Source of the DNA: Distichodus sexfasciatus
Lineage: Eukaryota > Chordata > Actinopteri > Characiformes > Distichodontidae
Length of the DNA: 64,000 nucleotides
Direction: 5' to 3'
Assembly (NCBI GenBank): GCA_032718565.1
Contig: JAVGVS010000001.1
Coordinates: forward strand, 7,577,162 to 7,641,161
Each line of letters opens with the position of its first letter. Within the stretch, counting starts at the first letter, position 1. The notes beneath the pieces are model-generated. The model had not been told where the DNA came from, made no database searches, and was given only the letters and a program-made list of their open reading frames with translations. Position numbers and translations under genes: made by a program. Positions 34,986 through 46,565 of this stretch are shown here, piece after piece.

Positions 34986-35042
34986 GCTAACTACAAAATT
35001 AAAATAGTAGCTTGGTTGTACTTTAGCTACTTTTAATCTTGG
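34985..35042 (+). repeat. AGCTAC-type repeat, left part (split by a SINE)
   Basis: GCTAACTACAAAATTAAAAT and GTACTTTAGCTACTTTTAATC. It resumes at 35258 (AAGTAGCTTGTAGCTACTG) after the SINE at 35050-35250. Confidence 0.6.
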
Positions 35043-35049
35043 GTATCTT

Positions 35050-35250
35050 TAGATGGTGGTAGTCTAGTGGTTAGAATACTTGCGGATACTCGCCTCTGGA
35101 CCAAGAGGCCATAGGTTTGAATCTTAGCTGCAGCACTACGATCATTGGATCCCTGAGCAAGACCCTTAACCCCAAGTTTCTCTCAGGGAAGCTGTCCTTG
35201 TAATTAGGAAATGGAAGTCGCTCTAGAGAAATCTGCTAAATGCTATAAAC
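35050..35250 (+). mobile_element. SINE family C, full-length copy with 7-bp target duplication
   Basis: Head GTGGTAGTCTAGTGGTTAG, B-box region AGGTTTGAATCTTAG, middle TGAGCAAGACCCTTAACCCC, and end AAATCTGCTAAATGCTATAA. Flanked by GTATCTT at 35043-35049 and 35251-35257. Confidence 0.88.
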
Positions 35251-36458
35251 GTATCTTAAGTAGCTTGTAGCTACTGTTTAAACCCTATTTAATACTGACT
35301 ACTTTCTGATCACAGGACCCTTGTTGACTTGGTATTGTAAAGGTGACAGGCCATTCTCAACACAATGGTGACACTGACATGATAATGGCACAGTGGAGGA
35401 GATTGTTATGAGTGTGTAGGCGCACAGCAGCATGATTGGGGTTTTTCTTCACATGTCATCACAAGGTGACATAACAGGGTTGAATGTGGTCAACAGCCAC
35501 ATAAATATCCAGCCAGCAATGATTACGTGCTCAAATGCTGGTAATGCAAACTGTGCAAGGCCACCGAAGGAATATAGCTCCTAACAACACACTCATCAAG
35601 ATTATATACGAGATAAAATATTTGTATTAAAATTCTCTCTATGTCGTACATGCAAGGTGTATCCAAATCCTGCAACTTTGTAGCATGTTCTATTTGCCCT
35701 TGGTGTCTGTTTTCCGAGGGCTATGTGTGCCCCCATTTCTCGGACACCCGACCAAATATCTCGGAGCAGCACAGAGGACCCTAAGTTCAAAATGCAAGAT
35801 GGCTACTCAATGCAAAGACTGTAATAAATGCTGCATTTTTTCAAACTTTTTTAGCACTGGAGTGTTGTTTGTGTCTAACTTGGTCAGCTGTGTATATAAT
35901 ACAGTGTTGTTGTAGTCTGTAGTAGTGTTGCTACAGTCGTGTTATATGTAAAGTACGGTGTTGTGTGTCGTTAATCAAATGGTGATGCTAAATTGGCTGG
36001 TCGGTGTCGCTAAAAACAAATGACTAGCCTAGTTAGCGGAACAGAAAGCTGAACAGGATCAGCAACTCGAGACGGAAAATTCAGATTAAAAGTGTAGATG
36101 TTTTAGCGTTAATATAAGCCTTGTGTCAACCTTTTATCACAAGCCTGTTGTCCATTTCTTACTAAAAAAAACAACATGGCTGTAATGTTAAAGTTCAGTG
36201 TGTTTTTAGCAGAAGTAACATAATCTCATCAACTGAATCTCGGATTCAATGGTAAATGAAGGTGGCATTAAATCTGTGCAGTTGCATGTGTGCAGGGACA
36301 TTACGTGCACTGTGTTGGCAAGATTATATAGATACCTGACTGTCACACCTATATATGCTTCTAGGACATCTCATCCAAAACCAAGGTCATCAATGTGGAG
36401 TGGCTCCTTCTTGAGGAAAGGCTTTTCACACAGTTTTTGGAGGCTCTGTGTTGAACAT

Positions 36459-36790
36459 TAGGGGTGTAATGATACATTGATCTACATTGATACATCAGTT
36501 CAGTGTATGAAGAGCCGATAGCATTGATCCAAAATGAAAACTTCAACATCATGCTTATTCATCTCAGACAAGCACAGAGACGTCAGCAGCAACACATGCT
36601 ACTGTGGGCAGTAACTTAGAACTAAAAAATCTCAACGGATATTTTAATTGCTTTTTTGTGATTTCATATGAATGAAAGTTCAGTTAGCATATGATATTGT
36701 CTCATGTCGATTGTCGGCTTCTGCATCGAGTCAAATTGAAATGACATCATAGCAGACTTTGTTAAATCAGCAGAACTTGACTTGTTGCCC
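36459..36790 (+). mobile_element. hAT-like element fragment (TAGGGGTGTAAT family)
   Basis: Starts TAGGGGTGTAATGATACATT. The interior ATCCAAAATGAAAACTTC and GATATTGTCTCATG matches other copies. No right end is found. Confidence 0.7.
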
Positions 36791-38622
36791 ACTGAATCTG
36801 TATATCGTTTGGAAAAGTTAGAGCCACAATGGCGTGCCAGTTCCTCTGTTCCAATATCAGTGCCTGGCCTCACAAAGGCTCTATTCTTTTGGGACAAAAT
36901 TTGTGTCAAAATCACATGGACAGCAATCCCAGAAGAGGGAACGAGAGATCCAGCTCTTTATTAATTCCCATGGTTTTAGAATGAGACCATCACAATGCCT
37001 CCTACTTTTGCCAATATAAAGGCACTTTTCCACTATTCATTGTGCTGTGATGGCACACTTTTAGATGCTTTATTACGGGTATGGGTAATGTTCCCTCTAC
37101 TGAAATGAATTCTCAAAGACACATTTATTTACACTGTGTACTGCTAGTCAACTGTGTTTTGAGTGATATGACAAAATCAGACTGGATTTTAAGCCGTTTA
37201 TTCAAACCCAAACACCAAAAATACCAACTACAAATTTTGTGGATCATTTTTTAAGCTGGAAAATGAAACCGGATCTGAAATTTTTCACTTGTGCCGAACA
37301 GCAGAGTACCATACTGTACCGCACCATGCCTATTGTGGTAGGACGCCCAACAGGAGCATTATTTAGCAGTGAAAGTGAAAGGCCATCTGAGGAGTGGCCC
37401 TAATCGTCCCAGGTCTTGTTTCTTTATACAATATAAAAAAGCCTTGGCCTTCCCGAAGTGCAGCTGTGCCCTACTCACCGCAAATGAAGACATTGATTAC
37501 AGCTCACAGAGCTCTGCATTGAAGGACAGAGGGGACAAAGAGGCATTTATGAGCATGAAAGAGCTGACAGGAGAACAAAGCATAGATCTGCTAATCCACC
37601 CGGACATGAAGGATATGCAATAAAAATCAGAGAGGAATGCTGGAGTTCATCAATATTCTCTCTCTTTGCACCTCGCCTTCTTTCTGTCCCGTTTTTGCTC
37701 TCTACTCTGTTCTGCTTTGCTTCATCTGTGTCTTGTGCTCAATCTGTGTCTCACTCTGCTCTCCCTCTTTCTCTTTCATACTCACCTTCATCTCTGTGTA
37801 AGCCTTGTGGTACTCTTATGATCTTTAAGTCAGAAACTCCTCAGTCACCCCCTTCATCTTACGCCTATCTTCTCTTCATTCTGCACTTTGTTCTACTTTT
37901 TCACTTATTGTAGTTCTCTCTCCTTTTCCTTCTGTAATCACTTAACCATCTTCATGCTCTCTTGTGTTTCCCGCCCTGCCACTCCCGGTCCTTTTTGTGC
38001 CTTTTCTTGCCCAGATAAGGTTTATCAGAGAGGTCTGTTATCTGTCAGAATGTATATGTCTTTCTAATGGAATGGCTGTTTCCATCAGCGGGGTAAGCAC
38101 CAGCCAAAGGTCCATGTGTAATCTGCTATGAGTGTCTATAGACAAGGTTATGCAGGAGTCGTCTGGCGCTTCAGCAGTCACCTTGTTGGAGGGACGGGTT
38201 TGTTGTGTTGGCTGCTGAATATTTTTGGCATGTGTTGATGAACCTTTGCAATGCGGGTTTCAGATGCTCCAGTTATATTAGGAAGTAAAAATAGACCAAG
38301 CTTCACTAGCTTTCACAGATTTACATGCAGGAATAATGCGCGTGTGATGTATAATATTTGTTGAGTTTTATTATCTAACCTAAGATCTTAAAAGATCAGA
38401 TATAAACCATCAGATATGTGTTATGAGGTTTTTGGGTGGTTGTGAAGAGTACAAATAAGTCTTCATTTTTCAGTCTTCATAACATCTTCATAAGGAAAAC
38501 ATGCTTTTGTAAAATGATTCAGGTTCTATTTGAAACACTGCAGGAGTTGGAATCTTTGCTTTTGGTTACTGAAGGTACGGCTGGGTGTAGGTTTGAATGT
38601 AGTGTTTTTAAGATGTAGTTGC

Positions 38623-38725
38623 TAGGGGTGTAATGATACATATATGTACATATATATATATAAGTCGAAGCAGATTTCATAATACCAGCAGACCCCAAAT
38701 TGTTGTCTATATAATACTGTATTGC
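38623..38725 (+). mobile_element. hAT-like element fragment, internally deleted
   Basis: TAGGGGTGTAATGATACATA followed by an (AT)n run and CAGATTTCATAATACCAGCAG, which corresponds to the 3' interior of the family. Most of the middle is missing. Confidence 0.6.
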
Positions 38726-39711
38726 GGTGAAACTTCTGATTTACACGCCTTGTAGTTATATGGCTGTAAATGAAAGCACGGTGTGTCTGTTTGCAGCCTA
38801 TATAGATTACTGTCAGATTAGCGCTGAATCACCTCGCAGACAGAAGACTCTCCCTTGCCTTTCCCCACTCTAATGAGCATTGATGAGTGAGTAATGAGAG
38901 CAGTAGCTCAGAGCCATCCAGGGAGGTTTCCATTATCAGTAGTCTTCCACCCAGCTAAATCACAACATAACTCTGTGATTTGTATTCCGCTGCATACCGT
39001 CTCTGCTCTAACCCTCCAAAAACTCTCTGTTGAGTGGAGACACAGAACCCCTGCATTCTCAGACAGCTTGCTAATACCGCAGTCCTTTCACGAGCGGTTG
39101 GAATAATTAAAGGACACAGAGGTCTTCCTCATAAAATGTGCCTCCACACCTACAGAGAATTCCCACCATCTCTTTAGAGCACCTCAGCGCAGAGATAATT
39201 GTCTGGCCTTTATGCTCTCAGGCAGCACATGCGCTAGTCTAGCGTTCTTCTGCTCCATTGGGCCAGCAGCAGGGGTTGGGATCCTGAACCCCGGGACAGA
39301 TCTTCTGTTTTTTCTTTTGGCTGCACTAACGACTTCTGCCCACCAAGCCAGCACAGACGTGCTGGAGTGGCCGAGCACCACAACGCCTCGTGTCCACCAC
39401 TGGGACACCATTCAAGCTTTGTCTACTTTAGCCCTGTCTTCAAGCATAGACTTAGCGTGTCCCAGGCATTGCCCCTTAATGAGCACTCTTGTTCCCTTGG
39501 CGTGGCGAGCAGTGAGCAGGACCGGTGCAGATTGCTTTCGAAGGACTGCAGTGGAGTGTATGAGGTCACAGACTTGACATCTGCGTTCCCTGTAGCTCGA
39601 GTAGAGTCATCAGTGTCATAGAATAATTAACGATTAAGTCAAACTGCTTCTAAGTTGGCTTGCATAGTTGCATGAAAGAGTTTTATATGGAGACTGGAAC
39701 TATGAAACTCA

Positions 39712-39813
39712 ATAGAGTGCTACCCTTGGGTTCCTGATCACGGCTTCAACCCCAGGTTCCAGAAGCTGTAGCTGTAATAAGTGAATGGAAGTCATTCTCT
39801 GCTAAATGCCATA
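39712..39813 (+). mobile_element. SINE family C, degenerate fragment
   Basis: GGTTCCTGATCACGGCTTCA, AAGTGAATGGAAGTCATTCT and CTCTGCTAAATGCCATAA follow the family-C order with deletions. Confidence 0.55.
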
Positions 39814-40934
39814 AGATCACAACTTATTTTCATCTGTGATTTTGCAACAGGTTTAATAACTTGGCAATATGCCTTTATCATATTGCATTGTAAATACTGC
39901 AGTACGTCTCTACACTTATTCATTTGTTATGCTTAGATCGCAAGAAAAGTAACTTTTGGTCGCAATATATCAAGAATAAAGGGTCCTTTCAACTGGCATA
40001 CTATAAAATGCTTCAAATAATTGTGCCAAATATTATTTCTTCAGCATCTCTGCGTAAATTCTGCATGAATGTTGTCAGCCCTTTCTGCCTCTGGTCACTG
40101 CTCAGCTCCAGTCAACGCGACAGTCTTTTTAAAAAAATCATGGCCGCTGCAGCAGAGTCCGACTCAGTCGCTGAAGAGGTACATTGTAAAAGTTTGCAAA
40201 GACCCAAGACTTCGTAGCGAATGCGTAGCGGTACTTTAAGTGATAAGAAAACAAAAAGGTGTTTTATATACCAGGCAACGTTGCTATGGCAAAGAGAAAG
40301 CACTGTGCAAGAAAATCCGAAAACCGGGGTTAGGTGTTTTTTATTCAAGCTTGTTTATTAAGATACACTTAGTAGGGAGCTTTTCAATATCGTTTGTCCT
40401 TGTAGCTGCTTTAATAGACAAATTATGTTTGTGCAGGTTGGGCCTCTTAAAAACTGAATTATTTGACTTCTTCAATTATTTATAGCATATTTCTTTGTGC
40501 AGTAAATGGCATTAATACAATAGATAACATTTACATTATTAAGATGTAATTTTAAGGAACAAAGTGAATATTAATCTCTCTACAGGAAAAGTAAACATCA
40601 TCTCCCAATCCCATAATAGGGCGTTATGCATGTTGGCAAATTGCTATTATTATGGTGCTAGGGAAAAGCAAACACTTCTCTCTGGAGCAAACCATCTACA
40701 GCAGGGTTCAGGATTCCATCAAGACTCACAAATTATTCATTAACTTTCTTACTGCATGCAATCATAACCTTTTTCATGCGTGTTACTGGGGTTGTAAGAG
40801 TATGAGTGTGTTCAAGTGTACTCATCAGTGTAGACGCATCTTACTTTCTTGATAATTCACCTTTAATTAACAACTGACTTTAGTCCCGGCTTGTGTTGGA
40901 CAAAAGTGGAAATCTTTGCTATGCCTTAAAATAA

Positions 40935-41275
40935 CAATGTGTCTGACACATCAATACAGTGATCAACAAGCCCATCATCAATCCAAAATGAAAATATCAA
41001 TCAAAAATCATACATATTGTAACGTCACTTTATACCGAACTTGATGGCAATTTTTATTAAACAAAAGATTGTTTTTCTTTTAAATGTCTGGTTGAGATCA
41101 GCAATAAAAATGATGCTTTTTGGGATTTGATATGAATGGAAGTGATTGTTTTAGATCAGCACATGATACCGTCTCATTGATCGCTGGCTCCTGAAATGAA
41201 TTAAAATCGCATTGCAGATTTCGTGATATCAGCAGACAGTGACTCGTTGTTCACCGGATCGATTTAATGCAAGTT
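40935..41275 (+). mobile_element. hAT-like element fragment (TAGGGGTGTAAT family)
   Basis: ATCAATCCAAAATGAAAATATC, CATATTGTAACGTCAC and ATATGAATGGAAGTGATTG match the interior of the copies at 369 and 36459. Ends are not seen. It stops about 180 bp before the domain-5 exon. Confidence 0.6.
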
Positions 41276-41457
41276 TATTTACTGATTCAAGAATGTGGGC
41301 TCAGAAGGGGAAACAGAACACAGACAAACTCCTTTCAAACAAGTGCTCTACTACACATACATTTATTTACATGTTCATGTACTTTCCCCAACGTCATGGA
41401 CACACCAGTCTTACTACTCTTTATTAAATGCCGCCTCGTCTTTCTCTTCTCCGACAG

Positions 41458-41865
41458 AGTCCTCCTTCTTCGTGTCAGCCTCGTCCCGCACCCCCAGCGT
41501 GACGTTCGGCGACTCGTTTGACCTGCAGTGCATCGTGAAATCGCGCCACCATCCCAGCGTCCCTGCCTCAGTCACCTGGCGTTTCCAGGCAGCGGAGGGT
41601 GACGGCGAGTTCCGGGATGTGGTGACCTTCACGCGGGAGGGCACCTTGCAGTGGGGCGAGCAGGCGCTGGGTCTCGGAACGCGCACCTCAGTCGACCGCA
41701 CGCGCAACAACACCAACTTCCGCCTCAGCGTGACGCAGGCCGGACGCAAAGAAGCCGGCACGTACCAGTGCGCTGCAGTGCTGTACCGGAGGAACTACGA
41801 CGGCACCTGGAAGACGGTGGCCAACCGCACCTCCAACCTGCTGGGCATCAGCGTGCTGCAGCCAG
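41458..41865 (+). CDS. igsf3: igsf3 exon encoding Ig V-type domain 5
   Basis: This 408-bp exon (2 bases + 135 codons + 1 base, phase 1 at both ends) encodes the fifth V-type Ig domain. The G from the domain-4 exon plus AG gives Glu, matching a Glu at this junction in vertebrate IGSF3. With Glu as residue 1, the B-strand Cys is 25 (SFDLQC), the core Trp 41 (SVTWRFQ) and the F-strand Cys 105. The usual DxGxYxC motif is EAGTYQC here, with Glu for Asp. Potential N-glycosylation sites are Asn84-Asn-Thr and Asn123-Arg-Thr. FTREGTLQWG and the tail RTSNLL correspond closely to IGSF3 domain 5. The position of the EWI motif is taken by Leu-Tyr-Arg, as this domain normally lacks the motif. Third codon positions are strongly GC-biased relative to the flanking introns. 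Confidence 0.93.
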
Positions 41866-42463
41866 GTGAGTGATGCTAGACCGGAAGTGAGTCAGGGCTG
41901 AAATCGAAAGTTAGTCAAAACTAGCATTCAGAACTTCCAGTCGACGGAGTCTTGATGAGTTGTTTTGATTATTTTTCAAGTTCTTTTCATTGTTTTTTAA
42001 AAATTAATCATTAACTTTAATTGCAATTTCAATTAACTTTTGAGAGTTTCAGTGGTACTTTTAAAAAATTTGAAGATGCCAGATTACCTTAAAACTGCAT
42101 GTTGTAACTTACAGAAAATTATGTCTGGTTCAACTTAAAAACTTAAGTTCAGTTGCTAGCTTAATGTTTCAAGCACAAATCAAATTGAATATACTAATTA
42201 TTTCAACATGAATTGTACAGTATGAACATTCTACTCGTACCTTAAATCTTATTTTTCTGTAAGGTTTTTTAAATATTAAGAATCACAATATATTGCTCAA
42301 TTTCAATTTTGCAGATTTTCATATGTGAAGTTCCTGTGTGCCATGTAAACACATTCTCTGTTACACATAGATGTAGTTGTAACACTGAACTCGTAGTTGA
42401 AATTGCACAAATTATTGTATTAAGTTAATGTAAATTAAATAAGTATGTTAACATGACATTGAG

Positions 42464-42795
42464 GGTGGCACGGAGGCGCAGTGGTTAGCGCTGCCACCTC
42501 ACAGCGAGAAGGTCCTGGGTTTGAGCCCCGGGTCGGCCGTAGGGCCTTTCTGTGTTGACTTTGCATACTCTCCCTGTGTTTGCGTGGGTTCCCTGCAGGT
42601 GCCCGGTGTTTCCTCCCACTGCATGCACTATAGGTAAATCTAAATTGACCCCGTAAAGTGTGACTGAGAGTGTGTTTTTACGTGAGTATGTGTGCCCTTC
42701 GGTGTGTTGGTGCCCGCAGAGGATTTGTCCCTGCCTCTCACCCGTATTCCTGGGATAGGTGCCGGTCCCCACGACCCTGACAGGGATTAGGTAAT
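42464..42795 (+). mobile_element. SINE family A copy
   Basis: Head GGCGCAGTGGTTAGCGCTGC, B box GGGTTTGAGCCCC (42518-42530), body TTGCATACTCTCCCTGTG and GGGATAGGTGCCGG, end GGGATTAGGTAATG. The (GAAT)n tail is missing. Confidence 0.9.
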
Positions 42796-43546
42796 GTGAC
42801 TGCCTTTCCTTCAGTTATTTTAAAATCACAAAGGTATACACTCTTTCGTTAGAAAAATACCCCAATTTTATTAGTTGACCATATTTACAGTACAGGATAA
42901 CACTTGTCTGGAAACTATTATGGCAACAACCACATTTCTTCATTAATCATGATCGAGGTAAAAGTTTCAGTTAAACGGGTGACACTATCCATGTTTCTAC
43001 AGTGATGTTAGGGCATTAATGATGCTCATTTCTATTAAATTAGTAAGTTATGTGATTTTTGGGCCATAATCTAATTTGTTTTGTGATGTAGAAAATAATC
43101 TAATCAAACTCCTAATAAGAAACCACGCTATGGTGTATAGTGTCTTGTTGAGGAAAATTGCACTTTTATTTCATTATTCATTACTTATTTATTTTTGATC
43201 TGTTTATGCCTCATTTATGTGAAAACAAAAAAACCTGTTCCAATTGTCATATATTTTTTCCCATTCACCAAGCGCATCATCTTGAGAACTTCGTATAGAA
43301 TGTTGAAGTATGCTACGCAGTGTTGTGGCAGAGTTTCTCTTTTTGTGTGGTTTGGCACCTCTTGAGGATTATGTGTGTGTTTTCCGGGCTTGAAACAAGT
43401 TGGTTTGTGTATATTAGCACAGGCACTGTACAGACAGGCATATGAAAAAGAATTCTTGACTGTTTGTACAAAAAGTAAGTCTCCTCAGATTTGGTTCAGA
43501 AGTGAACTATGTCCTAGTTTCACTCCTGTACTCCCCTTTACTCTTG

Positions 43547-43575
43547 GTGTGTGTGTGTGTGTGTGTGTGTGTGTG
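43547..43575 (+). repeat. (GT)14 microsatellite
   Basis: Uninterrupted GT run. Confidence 0.96.
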
Positions 43576-43797
43576 GTGCTTGGTCTAAGGCAGGTCCTCT
43601 TAATGGGTGTGATTGGGAGAAGGATGGGTCGGTAATAGCCCCCCCGTCTTACCAAGGAAAGCAATTAGAGGGGAATGAGAAAGGGCTGAGTAGAAAAGAG
43701 GGAGCGATTAGAGGAGAAAGAGAGCTCGTTAAATGCTCTCCCTGTGGAGCGCGACATGACACTCCTAAAGGCCAGGTCCTTTCATTGACCCCTAACT

Positions 43798-43805
<8 letters not shown>

Positions 43806-43840
<35 letters not shown>
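43806..43840 (+). repeat. (AC)17 microsatellite
   Basis: Uninterrupted run, the longest pure dinucleotide repeat in the window. Confidence 0.97.
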
Positions 43841-43843
<3 letters not shown>

Positions 43844-44609
43844 GCATACATTTAAATAAACTCACACACATCCACATTCATTTTTTGGAGAACCCACGCA
43901 TTTCTGCTGATTAATTGCGAGTGTTCAGTGATAATGTTAGAGCTATATTAAAACCATCAGTTCTTTGAGAAACACAAATGATTTTTATGCAGTCGCTTAC
44001 TCCAACTCATTTTTCCATTAAGGTTTCCATGCACAGTCATGCTGGTCTGTGCATGTGTGTGTGTGGGTCCTGTCTCCATGAAGTGAAGTATAATTTAAAG
44101 GGTTCAAGTGTAACTTGTTAAGTGTTGTAAATGATGGTGCAAGCGTTAAAGATCCCTGCAGGGCTTTATCTCTCTCTAATGCCTTCAAATTGTCATGCAT
44201 CTCATTCGGTGTTCTCCTGCCCACAGTTGTGCCCTCTTCCCCTGGTTCTAATTCTGCTGCTCGTTGCCCAGCCCCACACAGCCCACTAACGCAACACTCT
44301 ACCATCGCTCTAAATCTCCAGCTCTGACCTTGTGAAAACTGGAGGAGTTTGTGAGTGTGTGTCAGCCCTGTTACTAATCTTTATGTAATACAAAGAGAAG
44401 TGAAGAGCCTCTTCCTCATGCCGCAGTCTTCTGCCTTCTTGTGTCCGGGTCGCTTCTCCTTCCGCTCTCTGTCCTAGTGCAGCGTTCAGGATATTTGTTT
44501 TGTGGCAGCACAGAGAACTGGCTGGAGTTAATGGATAAAGTGTTAGAGGAGGATCCTTCTCTTCGACTCTCAGCGTGCCTGCTCCAAGGCAATACACAAA
44601 CATGCATAT

Positions 44610-45075
44610 TAGCGGTGTGAACCTTCACTGGTCTCACAATACGATACGATTAAGATTGTCAGGTCAACGATTTAATTTGATACGATATCTCGATGCATCA
44701 CGATGAATCCCATCATTTCTTTTTACATTACTTCACATTGCATTCAGATCGGGCATGGATCGCGGATTGGGCAGTCATTGTTACTACCGGGTTTGTTCTA
44801 TATATCTAGAATGTTTATGTGGCAGACAGAAAAGACTGTCATTGTGAAATAATCCAGGGGTTTGCAACTGCTTCTGTCCCAGGGACCACCACTCAGACTT
44901 AGTAGAGTATTTTTGATGCCCAAATCATCTGCAAATGTTCTAAAAAATAAGTAAAATGAAATTCATTTTAAACAGTGATTTTAGAAGTGAAACTGGTTTG
45001 CATGCCACGGACCACCTGCAATCCTGCAGCAGACCACTAGGGGCAGCGACTGCTAATCAATTATGGTCTGCCACT
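44610..45075 (-). mobile_element. hAT-like composite element (GAGGTGTGAA family), truncated
   Basis: Left end TAGCGGTGTGAACCTTCACT, then CGATACGATTAAGATTGTCA and GATGCATCACGATGAATCC. The GTGGTCC module follows in inverted order at 44866-45040, then CTAATCAATTATGGTCTGCC. It is the reverse arrangement of 53953-54392. The other terminal repeat is missing. Confidence 0.65.
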
Positions 45076-46330
45076 AATACATGTAAATATACATCTGATC
45101 GTCTTTTACAAGTCAGGTTGCCTTTCAGTGAATAAAGAATAAGGGAATCCTCTCTCCTAAATGCCAACTCTACTTAAAATTAGACAAACCATTTTAAAAA
45201 CATGGACTGTCTAATGGTAAAAAAGGGCAAAGAGCTTCTTATACTATTAAATAAAAGATCATACATATATATAATAATATTACTATTAAAAGGATTTCTT
45301 TTTCTTTACATACAGTATAGAACAGGTGTCAGGTACTTGTTTCTAGGTGATACCAATGATTTTGCCATTATATTCGAAAGTGACAATTACAATCACTTAC
45401 CAATCTGATCTTGCTCATGTCAGTGAAATCTGATAAACACTTCCCCAAATGTGTTCATAACCAAAAAAAGATACAACAGCAAACCAGCATGTACAATACG
45501 TAATCCATCATTTATTGTAATCAAGATAGAAGTTTGAAATAATCTTGAAGTCATATTTCTCCGCCCTACTATAAATTTACATTTACGGAAGAAGGATGGA
45601 GTTAAATTTGAATCTGCTTAATTCACTTTCTGATTTTATAGTTGAATATCCAAACACTGGGCCACTACCCTAAAAATAATCACTTTAAAGGATTTGTGAA
45701 TGTTGACAATGAGTGCACAACTCCAGCTACTTATTTGTGTCCTGTGCGCTTCCCTCTCAGTCCCTGTTAATCTAAGTCTAACAAATGTGGGTTTATATTG
45801 ACTCAGACTGTGTTTCTATTGATCAAATGAGTCAAGTAGACAAATCTCTATTTTTCTGTCTTAATCTTAGCTGTAAATTCTTCCAAGGTTCATTATTTTA
45901 TTAATTTTGATGATGTCCCTTTCTTCTTTACTTTATTATCACCATCAGATTTGCAGAGTAATGTCTAGTTTTTAGTGTGCAGAAGCTTTGTGCCATACTT
46001 CCTCTATGACATCACACATTAAAGAGCAGCGCAGAGGCTCAGTCGAGCCGTCGTCCTTAATTCAGCTGCTGACTTATCATGCTGATGTCCAGTTTCAGCC
46101 TCCCTGCAGTGAGCTTCACTCGATCGAGCCCTCAGGAGGCCAGCCTTTGAGAGGCCACAGACATGACAACTCTTGTTCCTATCAGAAGGTGTCCAGCGCA
46201 CTCACTCTAAAGCCACAAGGGTCCGGCTGATTGAAGTGCCCTTGACACTATTACCCGGTAATGACGCTCGATTTCCGCTGAGAGAAAAGTCTCTGCTACC
46301 GGCGGCTCCTGTGGCTTGTTTGTTCTGCCC

Positions 46331-46454
46331 ATGCCGGAGAGTTGCACTCCCAGAGTTGTAAACATAAGCTTGACCCTGCTGCTGACGGTCCTTATCGTCT
46401 TTTTGGTATGTCATAACCACAGCGATGCAGACAGAGAGCCGGGCACACAGCCAC
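46331..46454 (+). other. Open frame with hydrophobic segment and splice donor; possible alternative first exon
   Basis: An ATG (context TGCCCATGCCGG) opens 41 codons containing VVNISLTLLLTVLIVFLV, which would suit a signal peptide or membrane anchor, then a polar stretch ending PGTQP. CAC|GTAAGC, a consensus-like donor, follows at 46455 after one base of the next codon, phase 1, the same phase as every igsf3 intron here. It could in principle splice to the domain-6 exon. I recognise no known protein. The start context is weak, and chance is the simpler explanation. Confidence 0.12.
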
Positions 46455-46510
46455 GTAAGCTTCCCTCCCCGGTCGCAACCTTCTCCAAGCCACCTCGTTT
46501 TTGTGCCCAA

Positions 46511-46565
46511 GCGATCAGCTGCCGTGACGATGTGATCAGTTAGCGTGACGAGGCGATCAGTCACT
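46511..46565 (+). repeat. Short tandem array of 20-21 bp units
   Basis: Two and two-thirds units: GCGATCAGCTGCCGTGACGA, then a similar TGTGATCAGTTAGCGTGACG copy, then GGCGATCAGTCACT. They share GATCAG and CGTGACGA. Confidence 0.75.

Larger units (their letters stand above)
30891..41457 (+). other. igsf3: igsf3 intron between domain-4 and domain-5 exons (10,567 bp)
   Basis: A GTGAGT donor and CCGACAG acceptor bound this phase-1 intron. It carries an hAT-like element at 33092-33544, SINE fragments at 34325 and 39712, a complete C-family SINE at 35050-35250 and hAT-type fragments at 36459, 38623 and 40935. In 30900-33090, 33550-34230, 35300-36450, 36800-38620, 38730-39710 and 39820-40930 I see no gene, only AT-rich unique sequence and CT-rich patches (37660-37990). 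The long frames at 32427-32987 (186 aa) and 33613-34188 on the minus strand (191 aa) have no domain, splice context or coding-like composition. Confidence 0.85.

Noticed and set aside
39212..39577. 121-aa frame with a hydrophobic start
   Set aside because: Looks like a secreted protein at first sight, but there is no homology I recognise and no phase-compatible splice donor was evident.
43806..43840. Regular short repeats considered as a CRISPR-like array
   Set aside because: Pure dinucleotide microsatellite without spacers; eukaryotic context.
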